DNA of 64,000 nucleotides from NCBI GenBank assembly GCA_964559435.1, contig CAZLHI010000012.1, forward strand, positions 19,155 through 83,154, in the 5' to 3' direction. Within the stretch, counting starts at the first letter, position 1, and each line of letters opens with the position of its first letter. The stretch comes from Hebobacterum sp964559435. GTDB taxonomy: Bacteria; Armatimonadota; Hebobacteria; Hebobacterales; Hebobacteraceae. Below the pieces are notes generated by a model. That model worked only from the letters and a program-made list of their open reading frames with translations, searched no databases and was not told where the DNA came from. Positions 34,887 through 43,424 of this stretch are shown piece after piece. The translations under genes were made by a program, and so were the position numbers.

Positions 34887-36192
34887 GATGGGCAATACCG
34901 TATCGATACCAAGGCTGCAGGTCGCGCTGGATTTCGTCGAACTCGATCGGGCGCTCAAGGTGGCCGAGGAGGCGGCAGCAGGAGGTGCCGACATCCTCGA
35001 GGCCGGCACGCCTCTCATCAAGAGCGTCGGTCTCGACTCGGTGCGCCGACTGCGGGCGATGTTCCCCCGGGTTCCCATCGTTGCCGACATGAAGGTGATG
35101 GACGCGGGCCGGATCGAAGTCGAGTCTGCGGCCAAGGCCGGCGCGAAGATCGTGCACGTGCTGGCGGCCGCGCCCGACGCGACGCTGGCCGAGTGCGTGG
35201 CGGCTGGGCGGGACTACGGCGCTGAGATCGTGGCCGATCTGCTTGGGACACAGGACCCTTTGGCGCGGGCGGTGGAGGCGGTGAAACTCGGGGTGGACTA
35301 CATCGGAGTGCACACGGCCATCGACGCACAGATGCAGGCGGCCGATCCCTTCGGGCTGCTTCACAAGCTGGCCCAGGCAGTGGAGGTGCCGATCTGCGTG
35401 GCCGGCGGCCTTCACTCCGAAAGCGCCGGGCGGGCGGTCGAGGCAGGCGCCTCCGTCGTGATCGTGGGCGGCGCCATCAGCAAGGCCCCCGACGCGCGGA
35501 AGGCCACTCAAGACCTCAAGCGGGCGATCACGGAGAAGGTCAGCATACCGACGAAGCTCTACAAGCGCGTCACAGAGGAGAACATCCGCGAGATATTGTC
35601 GCAGATATCGGCCGCCAACCTCTCGGATGCGATGCACCGTCGAGGCGTGCTGCAGGGCCTGCGTCCTGTGGCAACCGGGCTTAAAGTCCTCGGTCGCGCG
35701 CTCACGGTTCGGACCGCGCCCGGCGACTACGCGAAGCCGGTGGAGGCGATAGACCGCGCGAAGCCGGGCGATGTCATCGTGGTGGGCGCGGGAGGAGTGG
35801 GCCCCGCCGTGTGGGGAGAGATGGCCAGCCGCAGTGCCATGAATCGTGGTGTCGCCGGAGTGGTGATAGACGGTGGCCTGCGTGACAGCGGCGACATCAG
35901 GGAGCTGAAGTTCCCGGCCTTCGCCCGCGTCATCTGCCCGAACGCCGGGGAGCCGCGAGGGTTGGGGGAGATCGGCGTGCCCATCACCGTCGGCGGGGAG
36001 GCCGTCGATCCGGGCGACTGGATCCTGGGCGACGACGACGGCGTCGTGCGCATTCCCAGGGATCAGGCCGCCGAGTGGGCCAACCGCGGCATGGAGTGTT
36101 ACGAACGGGAGAACCGCATTCGAGAAGAGATCGCTCGAGGCGGCACCTACGGGGAGCTGGCCGAGCTGGAGAAGTGGGAGAAGCCGCGGTGA
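34873..36192 (+). CDS. hps: 3-hexulose-6-phosphate synthase fused to an RraA-like domain
   Basis: The 439-residue fusion has an N-terminal HPS domain (about 12-215): LQVALDFVELDRAL, GADILEAGTPLIKS, IVADMKVMDAG with the catalytic Asp/Lys set, and ICVAGGLHSESAG. A C-terminal RraA-like domain follows (about 230-425), with ISAANLSDAMHRRGVLQGL and GVVIDGGLRDSGDI. HPS condenses formaldehyde with ribulose 5-phosphate, or runs in reverse to make pentose. RraA-like domains are RNase regulators or hydroxymethyl-oxoglutarate aldolases. Such fusions are known mainly in archaea and some bacteria. No 6-phospho-3-hexuloisomerase is in the window. Confidence 0.88.
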   Translation: MARHKMGNTVSIPRLQVALDFVELDRALKVAEEAAAGGADILEAGTPLIKSVGLDSVRRLRAMFPRVPIVADMKVMDAGRIEVESAAKAGAKIVHVLAAAPDATLAECVAAGRDYGAEIVADLLGTQDPLARAVEAVKLGVDYIGVHTAIDAQMQAADPFGLLHKLAQAVEVPICVAGGLHSESAGRAVEAGASVVIVGGAISKAPDARKATQDLKRAITEKVSIPTKLYKRVTEENIREILSQISAANLSDAMHRRGVLQGLRPVATGLKVLGRALTVRTAPGDYAKPVEAIDRAKPGDVIVVGAGGVGPAVWGEMASRSAMNRGVAGVVIDGGLRDSGDIRELKFPAFARVICPNAGEPRGLGEIGVPITVGGEAVDPGDWILGDDDGVVRIPRDQAAEWANRGMECYERENRIREEIARGGTYGELAELEKWEKPR

Positions 36193-36242
36193 GCTGGCGG
36201 CTGTGGTGCCACTGAGCCAAAGGGAGCAGAGGCCGCGCTGGT

Positions 36243-37175
36243 ATGAGGATTGCCATAGTTGGACCCGGCGCCATCGGGAGTCTATTCGCGGCGATGCTGA
36301 GCCGGGGAGGCCACGAAGTGTGGCTGATAGACAGGCATCCGGAGCGGGCGCGGCTCCTCAATCGGCGCAGGATGTGGGTGTCCGGCAGCAGTGGCGAGTT
36401 CGGCGCCAACCTTCGGGCCACCGTCACTCCGGAAGATGCAGGCACGGCGGAGCTGGCCCTCATCGCCGTGAAGTCCTACGACACGGAGCAGGCGGCCGAG
36501 ACGGCCCGGCCGCTGGTCGGACCAGAGACGGCAGTCCTGACTCTGCAGAACGGGCTTGGGAACATCGAAGTGCTTGTGGGCGCGCTGGGGGAGGACCGCG
36601 TCATCGGCGGCGTCACCTCCCAGGGAGCCACTCTGATCGCCCCAGGGCAGGTGCGTCACGCGGGACAAGGCACCACAGTGATAGGGGAGCTGAACGGCGA
36701 GCTGACGCCTCGGCTCAGGGAGATCGCGGAGGAGTTCTCTGCTTGCGGCCTGCGCACAGAGCTGACGGCGGATCTCAACTCCGTGCTGTGGGGGAAGCTC
36801 GCGGTCAACGCGGGCGTCAACGCAGTGGCGACACTGGCGCAGGTCCGCAACGGCGGCATCCTGGAATCGGGCAGCCTCCGCAAGATGATGCGCTCGGCAG
36901 TAAGGGAGACAGTCCAGGTAGCCGAGAAGCTAGGAATCGAGCTGCCGGAGGAGGATATGGAGTCGTATGCCGAGGGGATCTGTCAGCGAACGGCCGACAA
37001 CGTCAACTCGATGTTGCAGGACGTGCACCGGCAGCGGCGCACTGAGGTGGACGCCATCAACGGGGCAGTGGTAAGGGAGGGCGAGCGCGTTGGGGTCGCG
37101 ACACCGGTGAACTCGGTGCTCGCCGAGTTGATTCGGGGCCTGGAGCAGACGTACGCGGCGCGAATCGCCCGTTGA
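36243..37175 (+). CDS. panE: 2-dehydropantoate (ketopantoate) reductase
   Basis: The 310-residue enzyme reduces ketopantoate to pantoate with NADPH, for CoA synthesis. The N-terminal loop IAIVGPGAIGSLFAAML, the LIAVKSYDTEQA segment, the catalytic Lys in LWGKLAVNAGVNAVATL and the acidic region near SMLQDVHRQRRTEVDAINGA are all in family order. It supplies the precursor for the CoaX-dependent pathway. It lies 50 bp after the HPS fusion and overlaps the frame of the next gene, so it is probably in the same operon. Confidence 0.92.
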   Translation: MRIAIVGPGAIGSLFAAMLSRGGHEVWLIDRHPERARLLNRRRMWVSGSSGEFGANLRATVTPEDAGTAELALIAVKSYDTEQAAETARPLVGPETAVLTLQNGLGNIEVLVGALGEDRVIGGVTSQGATLIAPGQVRHAGQGTTVIGELNGELTPRLREIAEEFSACGLRTELTADLNSVLWGKLAVNAGVNAVATLAQVRNGGILESGSLRKMMRSAVRETVQVAEKLGIELPEEDMESYAEGICQRTADNVNSMLQDVHRQRRTEVDAINGAVVREGERVGVATPVNSVLAELIRGLEQTYAARIAR

Positions 37176-37192
37176 AATTGTGGGAGTCGGAC

Positions 37193-37996
37193 ATGATCAT
37201 TGTTGGCGAACGGATCAACGGTACCCGCAGTCGCGTGAAGGACGCCATCATAGCGCGCGATGCGGATTTCGTGCAGGCAGAGGCGCAGCGGCAGGCCGAG
37301 GCGGGAGCCGACTACATCGACGTGAACGCCGGCACCGGCCCCGAGCGGGAGGCCGATGATCTCGTGTGGCTCGTCCAGACGGTGCAGGCCGGGGTCTCAA
37401 CGCCGGTCTGTCTCGACTCGCCAAATGTAGAGGCCCTTCGAGCGGGACTGGAGGCCTGCACCGGCAAGGCCATGCTCAACTCGGCCAGCGCCGAGGCGGC
37501 ACGCATGGAGGCCGTGCTGGCACTCGCGCATCGCCATGGGGCTCGCGTCGTCGGCCTGACACTGGATGATTCGGGTTTGCCGAAGACCGCCGAGCAGCGA
37601 ATGAGCATCGCGGAGAAGCTCGTGGCGAAGGCCGACGACATCGGCATCGACCGCGACGACATCTTCCTCGATCCGCTGGCGCGGGCGGTAGGCGTCGAGA
37701 ACGAGCAAGGGGCGGCCTTCCTCGACGCCGTCTCCGGCATCCGCCAGTCTCTGCCGGGCGTGCATGTGATCTGTGGGTTGAGCAACATCTCCTTCCAGAT
37801 GCCCGCTCGGCGCTTGCTCAACCGGACCTTCCTGGCGATGGCGATGGCGCGAGGCATGGACGCCGCGATCCTGGACCCCCTCGACGGCGGGCTGATGGCC
37901 GCGGTGTGCGCGGGCAGCGCCTTGCTAGGCCAGGACGACATGTGCATGGGGTACATCGAGGCCCATAGAGGCGGGCGACTCGCCGAGTGGAGCTGA
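37193..37996 (+). CDS. Methyltetrahydrofolate:corrinoid methyltransferase (AcsE-like)
   Basis: The 267-residue protein is a pterin-binding TIM barrel: IVGERINGTRSRVKDAI at the start, YIDVNAGT, CLDSPNVEALRAGL, GLTLDDSGLPKTAEQR, FLDPLARAVG and CGLSNISFQMPARRLLNRTF. This is the pattern of methyl-THF methyltransferases (AcsE, MtgA), which pass a methyl group between tetrahydrofolate and a corrinoid protein. ATG 37193 has GGGAG at good spacing; a TTG seven codons earlier is less likely. No corrinoid protein or CO dehydrogenase gene is in the window, so the partner lies elsewhere. Confidence 0.85.
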   Translation: MIIVGERINGTRSRVKDAIIARDADFVQAEAQRQAEAGADYIDVNAGTGPEREADDLVWLVQTVQAGVSTPVCLDSPNVEALRAGLEACTGKAMLNSASAEAARMEAVLALAHRHGARVVGLTLDDSGLPKTAEQRMSIAEKLVAKADDIGIDRDDIFLDPLARAVGVENEQGAAFLDAVSGIRQSLPGVHVICGLSNISFQMPARRLLNRTFLAMAMARGMDAAILDPLDGGLMAAVCAGSALLGQDDMCMGYIEAHRGGRLAEWS

Positions 37997-38014
37997 AGAG
38001 GCCGAGACTGGTTC

Positions 38015-40144
38015 ATGCTTGACACGGTTGGCATGCAGCAGTTCTTCGAACCGAGGTCGGTCGCGATCATCGGGGCCTCCACGAAGCCGGGCAAGGTCGG
38101 GCACGACATACTCCGCAATATGCTCACAGGTGGTTTCCAGGGCGAGGTCTACCCGGTCAACCCTCATGCCGAGGAGATCCTTGGCAGGAAATGCTACCCC
38201 CGAGTGACGGAGGTTGAAGACGACGTCGATCTGGCGGTGATCGTCGTCCCGGCGGCGGCCGTGCTGTCGGTGACGCAGGACTGCGGCGAGAAGGGCATCG
38301 GGGCCGCCATTGTCATCTCCGCCGGCTTCAAAGAGGCCGGCCCGGCGGGTCTGGAGCGGGAGCGCGAGCTCGGGGAGCTGGCGCGGGAGCTCGGGATACG
38401 CGTGGTGGGGCCGAACTGCCTTGGGGTCATGTCCACGAGCACCGGCCTCAACGCCACCTTCGCGGCCGGCATGCCGAAGCGGGGGAACGTGTCGCTGATG
38501 TCGCAGTCCGGCGCGCTGGCCACCGCGATCATCGACTGGTCGATCCAGCAGGGCGTGGGCTACAGCAAGTTCGTGAGCTTCGGCAACGGGGTGGACGTCG
38601 GCGTTGTCGACTTGCTGCGCGCGTGGGAAGACGACGAAGAGACCAAGGTCGTCGTGGCCTATATCGAGGGCCTGTCGAACGGGCCGGAGTTCATGGCGGT
38701 CGCAAGGCAAGTCTCCGAGAAGAAGCCGATCATCGTGGTGAAGTCGGGAGGCACGGAGGCCGGCGCCCGTGCGGTCTCCTCTCACACGGGAAGCCTGGCC
38801 GGCTCTGAGCAGGCCTACAACGCCGCCTTCATGCAGTCGGGGGTCATTCGCGCCCACTCCATCGAGGAGCTGTTCGATCTGGCCGTCGCCTTTGCCTATC
38901 AGGGGCCGCCTCGGGGCCGGTCGGTTGGGATCGTCACCAACGCCGGCGGCCCCGGCATTATGGCGACCGACGCCGTCGAGCGGGACGGCCTTCGCCTCGC
39001 GGGTCTGGATCAGGAGACGATCCATGCGCTCCGCGAGCAACTGCCGGAGGCGGCGAACTTCTACAATCCGATCGACGTTCTCGGCGATGCGGACGCAGAC
39101 CGCTATACCTACGCGGCCGAGCACCTGCTGAAAGACCCCAATGTCGACGGCCTTGTCGCCGTGGTGACGCCCCAGGCGATGACACACCCGAAGAAGACGG
39201 CGGAAGGGGTCGCTCGCGTTGCCTCTCAGTCGAAGAAGCCCGTGCTCGCGTGCTTCATGGGTGGCAGCGCCATGGAGGGGGCCCTCGAGGTCCTGAACGA
39301 GCAGCGCGTCCCCGTCTACCCCTATCCCGAGAGGGCCGTCCATTCGCTCGCCAGGATGGCCGAGTACCAGGAGTGGCTGGAGGAGCCGCCCGACGAGTAC
39401 ATCCGGGTGGTGCCCTACACCCAGGGAGTCCAGAAGGTCTTCGAGGCCGCCCGCGCAGAGGGACGCGTCAACCTGGGAGAGATCGAGGCGCGCGGGGTGC
39501 TGAAGGCCTATGGTCTCCGGATCCCCGAGAGCTATGTTGCCCAAAGCGCCGACGAGGCGGCCGAGCAGGCCGAGAAGATCGGCTTTCCGGTTGTGATGAA
39601 GATCATCTCGCCGGACATTCTGCATAAGTCCGACATCGGCGGCGTGCGCGTCGGCATCCGGGATCGGCAGGAGGCGGTGGATGCCTACGATCTGATGATG
39701 CTGCGGGTGCAGCGCTATGCCCCCGACGCGGTCCTGCGCGGCGTCTTCGTGCAGGAGCTGATCCAGACCGGTCGGGAGGTCATCGTCGGCAGCACCCGCG
39801 ATCCCCAGTTCGGCCCCCTGGTGATGTTTGGGCTTGGTGGCATCTACGTCGAGGTGCTGAAAGACGTGAGCTTCAGGATAGCCCCCTTGTGCAAGAGGCA
39901 CGCCCGGCGCATGATCGACGAGATCCGTTCCGCGGCGCTGCTCCGCGGCGCCCGGGGTGAGAAGCCATCCGACATCGACGCTATCGTCGACACGCTGCTG
40001 ACCGTCTCACAGCTGGTCACCGACTTCCCGGAGATCGTGGAGATGGACATCAACCCATTGAAGGTGGGCGATGCCGGGGAGGGGGCGGTGGCGGTCGACG
40101 CGCGGATCACGATTTCGGAACAAGAGCCGGTCGCAGGAGGCTGA
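38015..40144 (+). CDS. Acetate/acyl-CoA ligase (ADP-forming), fused alpha-beta form
   Basis: This 709-residue enzyme interconverts acyl-CoA, ADP and phosphate with acid, ATP and CoA. Order of domains: CoA-binding (ERSV-type FEPRSVAIIGASTKPGKVG, about 11-29), succinyl-CoA-ligase-like domains with the phosphohistidine in SSHTGSLAGS (His257), then a C-terminal ATP-grasp beta domain (about 490-700; FPVVMKIISPDILHKSDIGG). It follows the methyl-THF methyltransferase by 18 bp and precedes a BioD/DRTGG protein by two bases, suggesting acetyl-CoA energy conservation linked to C1 input. Acyl specificity is unknown. Confidence 0.93.
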   Translation: MLDTVGMQQFFEPRSVAIIGASTKPGKVGHDILRNMLTGGFQGEVYPVNPHAEEILGRKCYPRVTEVEDDVDLAVIVVPAAAVLSVTQDCGEKGIGAAIVISAGFKEAGPAGLERERELGELARELGIRVVGPNCLGVMSTSTGLNATFAAGMPKRGNVSLMSQSGALATAIIDWSIQQGVGYSKFVSFGNGVDVGVVDLLRAWEDDEETKVVVAYIEGLSNGPEFMAVARQVSEKKPIIVVKSGGTEAGARAVSSHTGSLAGSEQAYNAAFMQSGVIRAHSIEELFDLAVAFAYQGPPRGRSVGIVTNAGGPGIMATDAVERDGLRLAGLDQETIHALREQLPEAANFYNPIDVLGDADADRYTYAAEHLLKDPNVDGLVAVVTPQAMTHPKKTAEGVARVASQSKKPVLACFMGGSAMEGALEVLNEQRVPVYPYPERAVHSLARMAEYQEWLEEPPDEYIRVVPYTQGVQKVFEAARAEGRVNLGEIEARGVLKAYGLRIPESYVAQSADEAAEQAEKIGFPVVMKIISPDILHKSDIGGVRVGIRDRQEAVDAYDLMMLRVQRYAPDAVLRGVFVQELIQTGREVIVGSTRDPQFGPLVMFGLGGIYVEVLKDVSFRIAPLCKRHARRMIDEIRSAALLRGARGEKPSDIDAIVDTLLTVSQLVTDFPEIVEMDINPLKVGDAGEGAVAVDARITISEQEPVAGG

Positions 40145-40146
40145 CG

Positions 40147-41202
40147 ATGGTCACGCTGTACATAAGCTCGAGCGAACCCTACGCGGGCAAGACGCTGACT
40201 ACAATCGTCCTCGGCATGCGCTGGCAGCGCCAGGGCCGGCGCGTCGGATACATGAAGCCAGTGGGTCTGCTGCCGGTGACTGTGGGAAAAGAGGTGACGG
40301 ACGAGGACGCGCAGTTCGTCGCGCAGCAGCTCAATGTCACTGCCAGCCCCTCGGACCTGTGCCCTATCCTGATGACTCCCGAAGCCTGTCGCATGAGCCA
40401 TGAAGAGGCCAGGCGGAAACTGCAGCAGGCCTTTGACGCGGTCTCGAGCGGGGTCGACGTGATGATCGTTTGCGGCACTGGTTCGGTCCTCACCAGGGGG
40501 AGCGTCATCGGGCTGAACGGCGTCAGCGTGGCCGAAATGCTGGATGCTAAGGTCCTGCTGGTGGGTCGCTGCGAGTCGCTGTTGGAGGCCGACAGCATCG
40601 TGGCCTCTCGACACGCCCTGGGGGATCGGGTCGTGGGCACGATCATCAATCTGGTGCCGCCGCGCCTCAAGGACCAGGTCTGGGATGAGGTCGTGCCCTG
40701 TCTCGAGTCCGTGGGGCTGAGCGTATTCGGCCTGATGCCCAAAGACCCCATCCTCCATTCCGTCAGCGTGAGAGAGCTGGCGGAGGCCACCGCGGGTCAG
40801 TTCCTGTGCTGCGAGGAGGCGGCCGGGGAACTGGTGGAGAACTTCGTCGTCGGCGCCATGGGTGTGGACCGAGCTCTGCGCTACTTCCGGCGCACGCCCC
40901 GGAAGTGCGTCATCACCGGAGGGGACCGCAGCGACATCCAGCTGGCCGCACTGGAGACCCCGACGCGATGCCTGATCCTTACTGGAGACCTCCAGCCGAG
41001 CCACACCGTGCTGGCGCGAGCCGAGGAGCTGGGTGTGCCGGTGTTGCTCGTCCCCAAGGATACGCTGATGACTGTGGCGGCCATCGAGGAACTGCTGGGG
41101 AAGCTCCGCGTGCGCGAGCCGAGGAAGATCCAGCACGCCGTCGAGCAGTTCGAGGCCCACCTCGAGCTCGCCAAGCTGGACGAGGCGCTGGGGCTGAGCT
41201 GA
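40147..41202 (+). CDS. BioD-like/DRTGG domain protein (phosphotransacetylase N-terminal family)
   Basis: The 351-residue protein has an N-terminal P-loop of dethiobiotin-synthetase type (YISSSEPYAGKTLTTIVLG, about 4-22) followed by a DRTGG domain (about 215-320; KCVITGGDRSDIQLAALETP). This pair forms the regulatory N-terminal part of long Pta proteins; the catalytic acetyltransferase domain is absent. Placed two bases after the ADP-forming ligase, it probably senses a nucleotide or metabolite for acyl-CoA metabolism. It is not an acetyltransferase by itself. Confidence 0.82.
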   Translation: MVTLYISSSEPYAGKTLTTIVLGMRWQRQGRRVGYMKPVGLLPVTVGKEVTDEDAQFVAQQLNVTASPSDLCPILMTPEACRMSHEEARRKLQQAFDAVSSGVDVMIVCGTGSVLTRGSVIGLNGVSVAEMLDAKVLLVGRCESLLEADSIVASRHALGDRVVGTIINLVPPRLKDQVWDEVVPCLESVGLSVFGLMPKDPILHSVSVRELAEATAGQFLCCEEAAGELVENFVVGAMGVDRALRYFRRTPRKCVITGGDRSDIQLAALETPTRCLILTGDLQPSHTVLARAEELGVPVLLVPKDTLMTVAAIEELLGKLRVREPRKIQHAVEQFEAHLELAKLDEALGLS

Positions 41203-42608
41203 TGCGCCGCCGCGGCCGCCCGGCGGAAGGCCGAGCGGTTGCCGTTATCTCGCTGGGCTGTCCGAAGAACCTCGTGGACACCGAGGTGATGCTCGGTTTG
41301 CTCCGCGATGCCGGCTTCCGCATTGTGTCTGATCCCAAGCGGGCCGACGTTCTCCTCGTCAATACCTGCTGTTTCATCGGGGCAGCTCGCCAAGAAGGTG
41401 CAGAGGCCCTGGCGGAGGCCGCGGAGTGGCGGCGGAAGAGGAAGGGAAGGGCGCTCATCTGCGCTGGCTGCTGGCCGCAGATGGATGTCGCTGCCCTGCG
41501 CCAGCGGTTCCCCGAGATCGACGCGTTCATGGGTCCGGGGGATGTTTCCTCCGTGGTCGCTGTCGTCCAGAACGCCCTGGCCGGGTTGGGCACACATCGC
41601 CCGCAGTCGCCGCCCTCGGCATATCTCTTCGACGAGGCTGCCCCCCGGCTTCAGGCCACCCCACCGTGGACCGCCTATCTCAAGATCGCCGAGGGATGCA
41701 GCCATAGCTGCCGGTTCTGTGTTATCCCACGGCTCAGGGGCCCGTACCGAAGCCGGCCCTTGGAGGCGATCATCGCGGAGGCGCGGCGCCTCGCCGACCG
41801 CGGCGTCCGCGAACTCAACCTGGTGGCCCAGGACACGATGGCCTACGGCACCGACACGGGGGAGTGCGACATCGCGGATCTCCTGTCCGCGCTCGCGCAG
41901 TTGGACGGCATCCAGTGGCTTCGCCTCCTCTACGGCCACCCCCGCGGCCTTACGCAGAAGCTGATCGACGTGATGGCCGAGCACGACTCGATGTGCGACT
42001 ACGTCGATGTGCCCTTCCAGCATGCAGACCCGGGCGTGCTCCGCAGGATGGGGAGGCCTGGCGATGGGGAAACCTACTTGGCGCTCATAGAGCGCCTCCG
42101 CGCAGCCATGCCCGACATCGCCCTCCGAAGCACGTTCTTAGTGGGCTTCCCGGGTGAGCGCGAGGCCGAGTTCGACCGATTACTTGAGTTCGTGGAGGCG
42201 GCACAGCTGGACCGTGCCGGGGTGTTCTGCTATTCGCGTGAGCCCCACACTCCGGCTGCGGAGATGGAGGATCAGGTGCCGTCCGAGGTGGCGGAGCAGC
42301 GGTACCACGAACTCATGGTTCTCCAGCAGAAGATCTCTCTCGCCCGAAATGAATCATGGGTCGGCCGCGAGATCGAAGTGCTGGTGGAGTCACCGGGGCA
42401 GGGTTCCGCAGAATGGATCGGCCGCAGCTTCCGCGACGCGCCGGAGATCGACGGGACGGTGAAGCTCAGCTCGCAGCGGCCGCTGCGAGCCGGCGACTTC
42501 GTGCGGGCCGAGATCGTCGCGGCCGAGCCGTACGATCTGGTGGTAGAGATGGGCGGCCGGGCTAGCCGCGCTGCTCGGAGATCACGCGGTCGAGGTAGGC
42601 GACGGTGA
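41202..42608 (+). CDS. rimO: Ribosomal protein S12 methylthiotransferase
   Basis: RimO is a radical-SAM enzyme that methylthiolates Asp in ribosomal protein S12. The 468-residue protein has the N-terminal UPF0004 cysteines (SLGCPKNLVDTE, VNTCCFIGAA, CAGCWPQ), the radical SAM CxxxCxxC in GCSHSCRFCVIPRLRGPYRS, and a C-terminal TRAM region. ATG 41202 shares a base with the upstream stop (TGATG). The last 15 residues are Arg-rich and overlap the convergent 73-aa gene by 47 bp, an extension beyond the usual end. Confidence 0.92.
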   Translation: MRRRGRPAEGRAVAVISLGCPKNLVDTEVMLGLLRDAGFRIVSDPKRADVLLVNTCCFIGAARQEGAEALAEAAEWRRKRKGRALICAGCWPQMDVAALRQRFPEIDAFMGPGDVSSVVAVVQNALAGLGTHRPQSPPSAYLFDEAAPRLQATPPWTAYLKIAEGCSHSCRFCVIPRLRGPYRSRPLEAIIAEARRLADRGVRELNLVAQDTMAYGTDTGECDIADLLSALAQLDGIQWLRLLYGHPRGLTQKLIDVMAEHDSMCDYVDVPFQHADPGVLRRMGRPGDGETYLALIERLRAAMPDIALRSTFLVGFPGEREAEFDRLLEFVEAAQLDRAGVFCYSREPHTPAAEMEDQVPSEVAEQRYHELMVLQQKISLARNESWVGREIEVLVESPGQGSAEWIGRSFRDAPEIDGTVKLSSQRPLRAGDFVRAEIVAAEPYDLVVEMGGRASRAARRSRGRGRRR

Positions 42609-42783
42609 ACAGGTAGCCCCCGCCGTGGGTCAGAGCATCCTCCGTTCGATGGACCTTGCACCAAAGCACTTCGTTCGTGTCATCGCGACCGACTTCGAGG
42701 GAGGCCAGCTCGATGGCGGGCCACTTGTCCCGGATGAACTCCAGCATGTGGAGGGCAAAGGATTCGGCTTGGCTCCTGTCCAT
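42562..42783 (-). CDS. 73-residue protein of unknown function
   Basis: The product starts MDRSQAESFALHMLEFIRDK and is mixed alpha/beta with conserved-looking KWPAIELASLEVG and GGGYLFTVAYLDRVI. AGGAG precedes the ATG at 42783; a 58-codon longer frame is Pro/Arg-rich and rejected. It lies 74 bp downstream of an ADP-ribosyltransferase-like gene on the same strand and overlaps the rimO 3' end. No family is recognised. It could be an immunity or antitoxin partner (inference). Confidence 0.55.
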   Translation of the reverse strand: MDRSQAESFALHMLEFIRDKWPAIELASLEVGRDDTNEVLWCKVHRTEDALTHGGGYLFTVAYLDRVISEQRG

Positions 42784-42857
42784 GAGCGAACTCCTCGCGG
42801 CTACTCGGGCCTTCTCACCCTTCCCCTCTATTCCACCCGGCGCCTGCTGCCCCTGCG

Positions 42858-43340
42858 TCACGGCTTGGGTCGGCGCGGGCAGTCGGGCTGGCAGGGCGGG
42901 TCGGAGACGGGGAGGTCGGCGATCTTGCGGAGGCGGAGGGGGCGATTCGTGAGCCACTCGAAGCCGCGTACGGGGAAGGCTGACTTGGGGTGGATGCGCA
43001 CGTCACTGTCGGACACCGGCTGGTCCACGACGTAGAGGATGCCGTCCTGGGTCCCGTTGTGGCAGACCGAGACCGGGCTGTCCGTATGACCCACGCCGAG
43101 GCCGAGGCAGGTGGGTCTGTGGGAGAAGGCCTCGGCAACGGGGCGGCTGCGGGTGATCGAGCTGCCCACCAGAAGCTCTTCGAGGCGCAAGGGCGAGCCG
43201 TGGAACCAGGCCCCGTCGTCGAGGTTGGCCGGGATGTCCGAGACGCTGAACTCGGTGGGATCTTTGCTCCTCACCCGGCTGTGATTCGGCGATGCGCTGA
43301 GCAGTTCCTGTCCTGGTGCGGCTGACTCAGCCGTCAGCAA
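42858..43340 (-). CDS. ADP-ribosyltransferase-fold-like protein, unknown function
   Basis: The 160-residue frame contains WFHGSPLRLEELLVGSSIT, then a segment ending AEAFSHRPT, GILYVVDQPV and later GFEWLTNRPLRLRKIADLPV. The HGS start, the polar A-x-AFS block and the late E-x-L segment resemble the His-Tyr-Glu (PARP/ART-like) fold seen in small single-domain proteins and toxins. This is a pattern-level call only. The start is unclear (TTG 43340 or GTG 43274), with no good Shine-Dalgarno. It is divergent from yggS, which has its promoter at 43359-43388. Confidence 0.5.
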   Translation of the reverse strand: MLTAESAAPGQELLSASPNHSRVRSKDPTEFSVSDIPANLDDGAWFHGSPLRLEELLVGSSITRSRPVAEAFSHRPTCLGLGVGHTDSPVSVCHNGTQDGILYVVDQPVSDSDVRIHPKSAFPVRGFEWLTNRPLRLRKIADLPVSDPPCQPDCPRRPKP

Positions 43341-43358
43341 GCGCGGACTGGGGCGTCA

Positions 43359-43388
43359 TTGGTCGGGTCTTAGTGTATGTGGTATAAT
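43359..43388 (+). promoter_or_regulatory. Sigma70-type promoter, TTGGTC-N18-TATAAT
   Basis: The -35 TTGGTC at 43359-43364 and perfect -10 TATAAT at 43383-43388 precede yggS. A GGAGGT at 43410-43415 lies nine bases before the ATG at 43425. It likely starts the division/translation operon. Confidence 0.7.
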
Positions 43389-43424
43389 TGACCACCGAAG
43401 GCGTTCTCTGGAGGTATCTCGGCG

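Noticed and set aside
37925..39901. 658-residue minus-strand frame opposite the ADP-forming ligase
   Set aside because: Antisense shadow of GC-rich codons; the ligase on the plus strand has full family motifs.
42562..42957. 131-residue form of the small gene near rimO
   Set aside because: The extra 58 residues are Pro/Arg-rich; AGGAG precedes the internal ATG at 42783.
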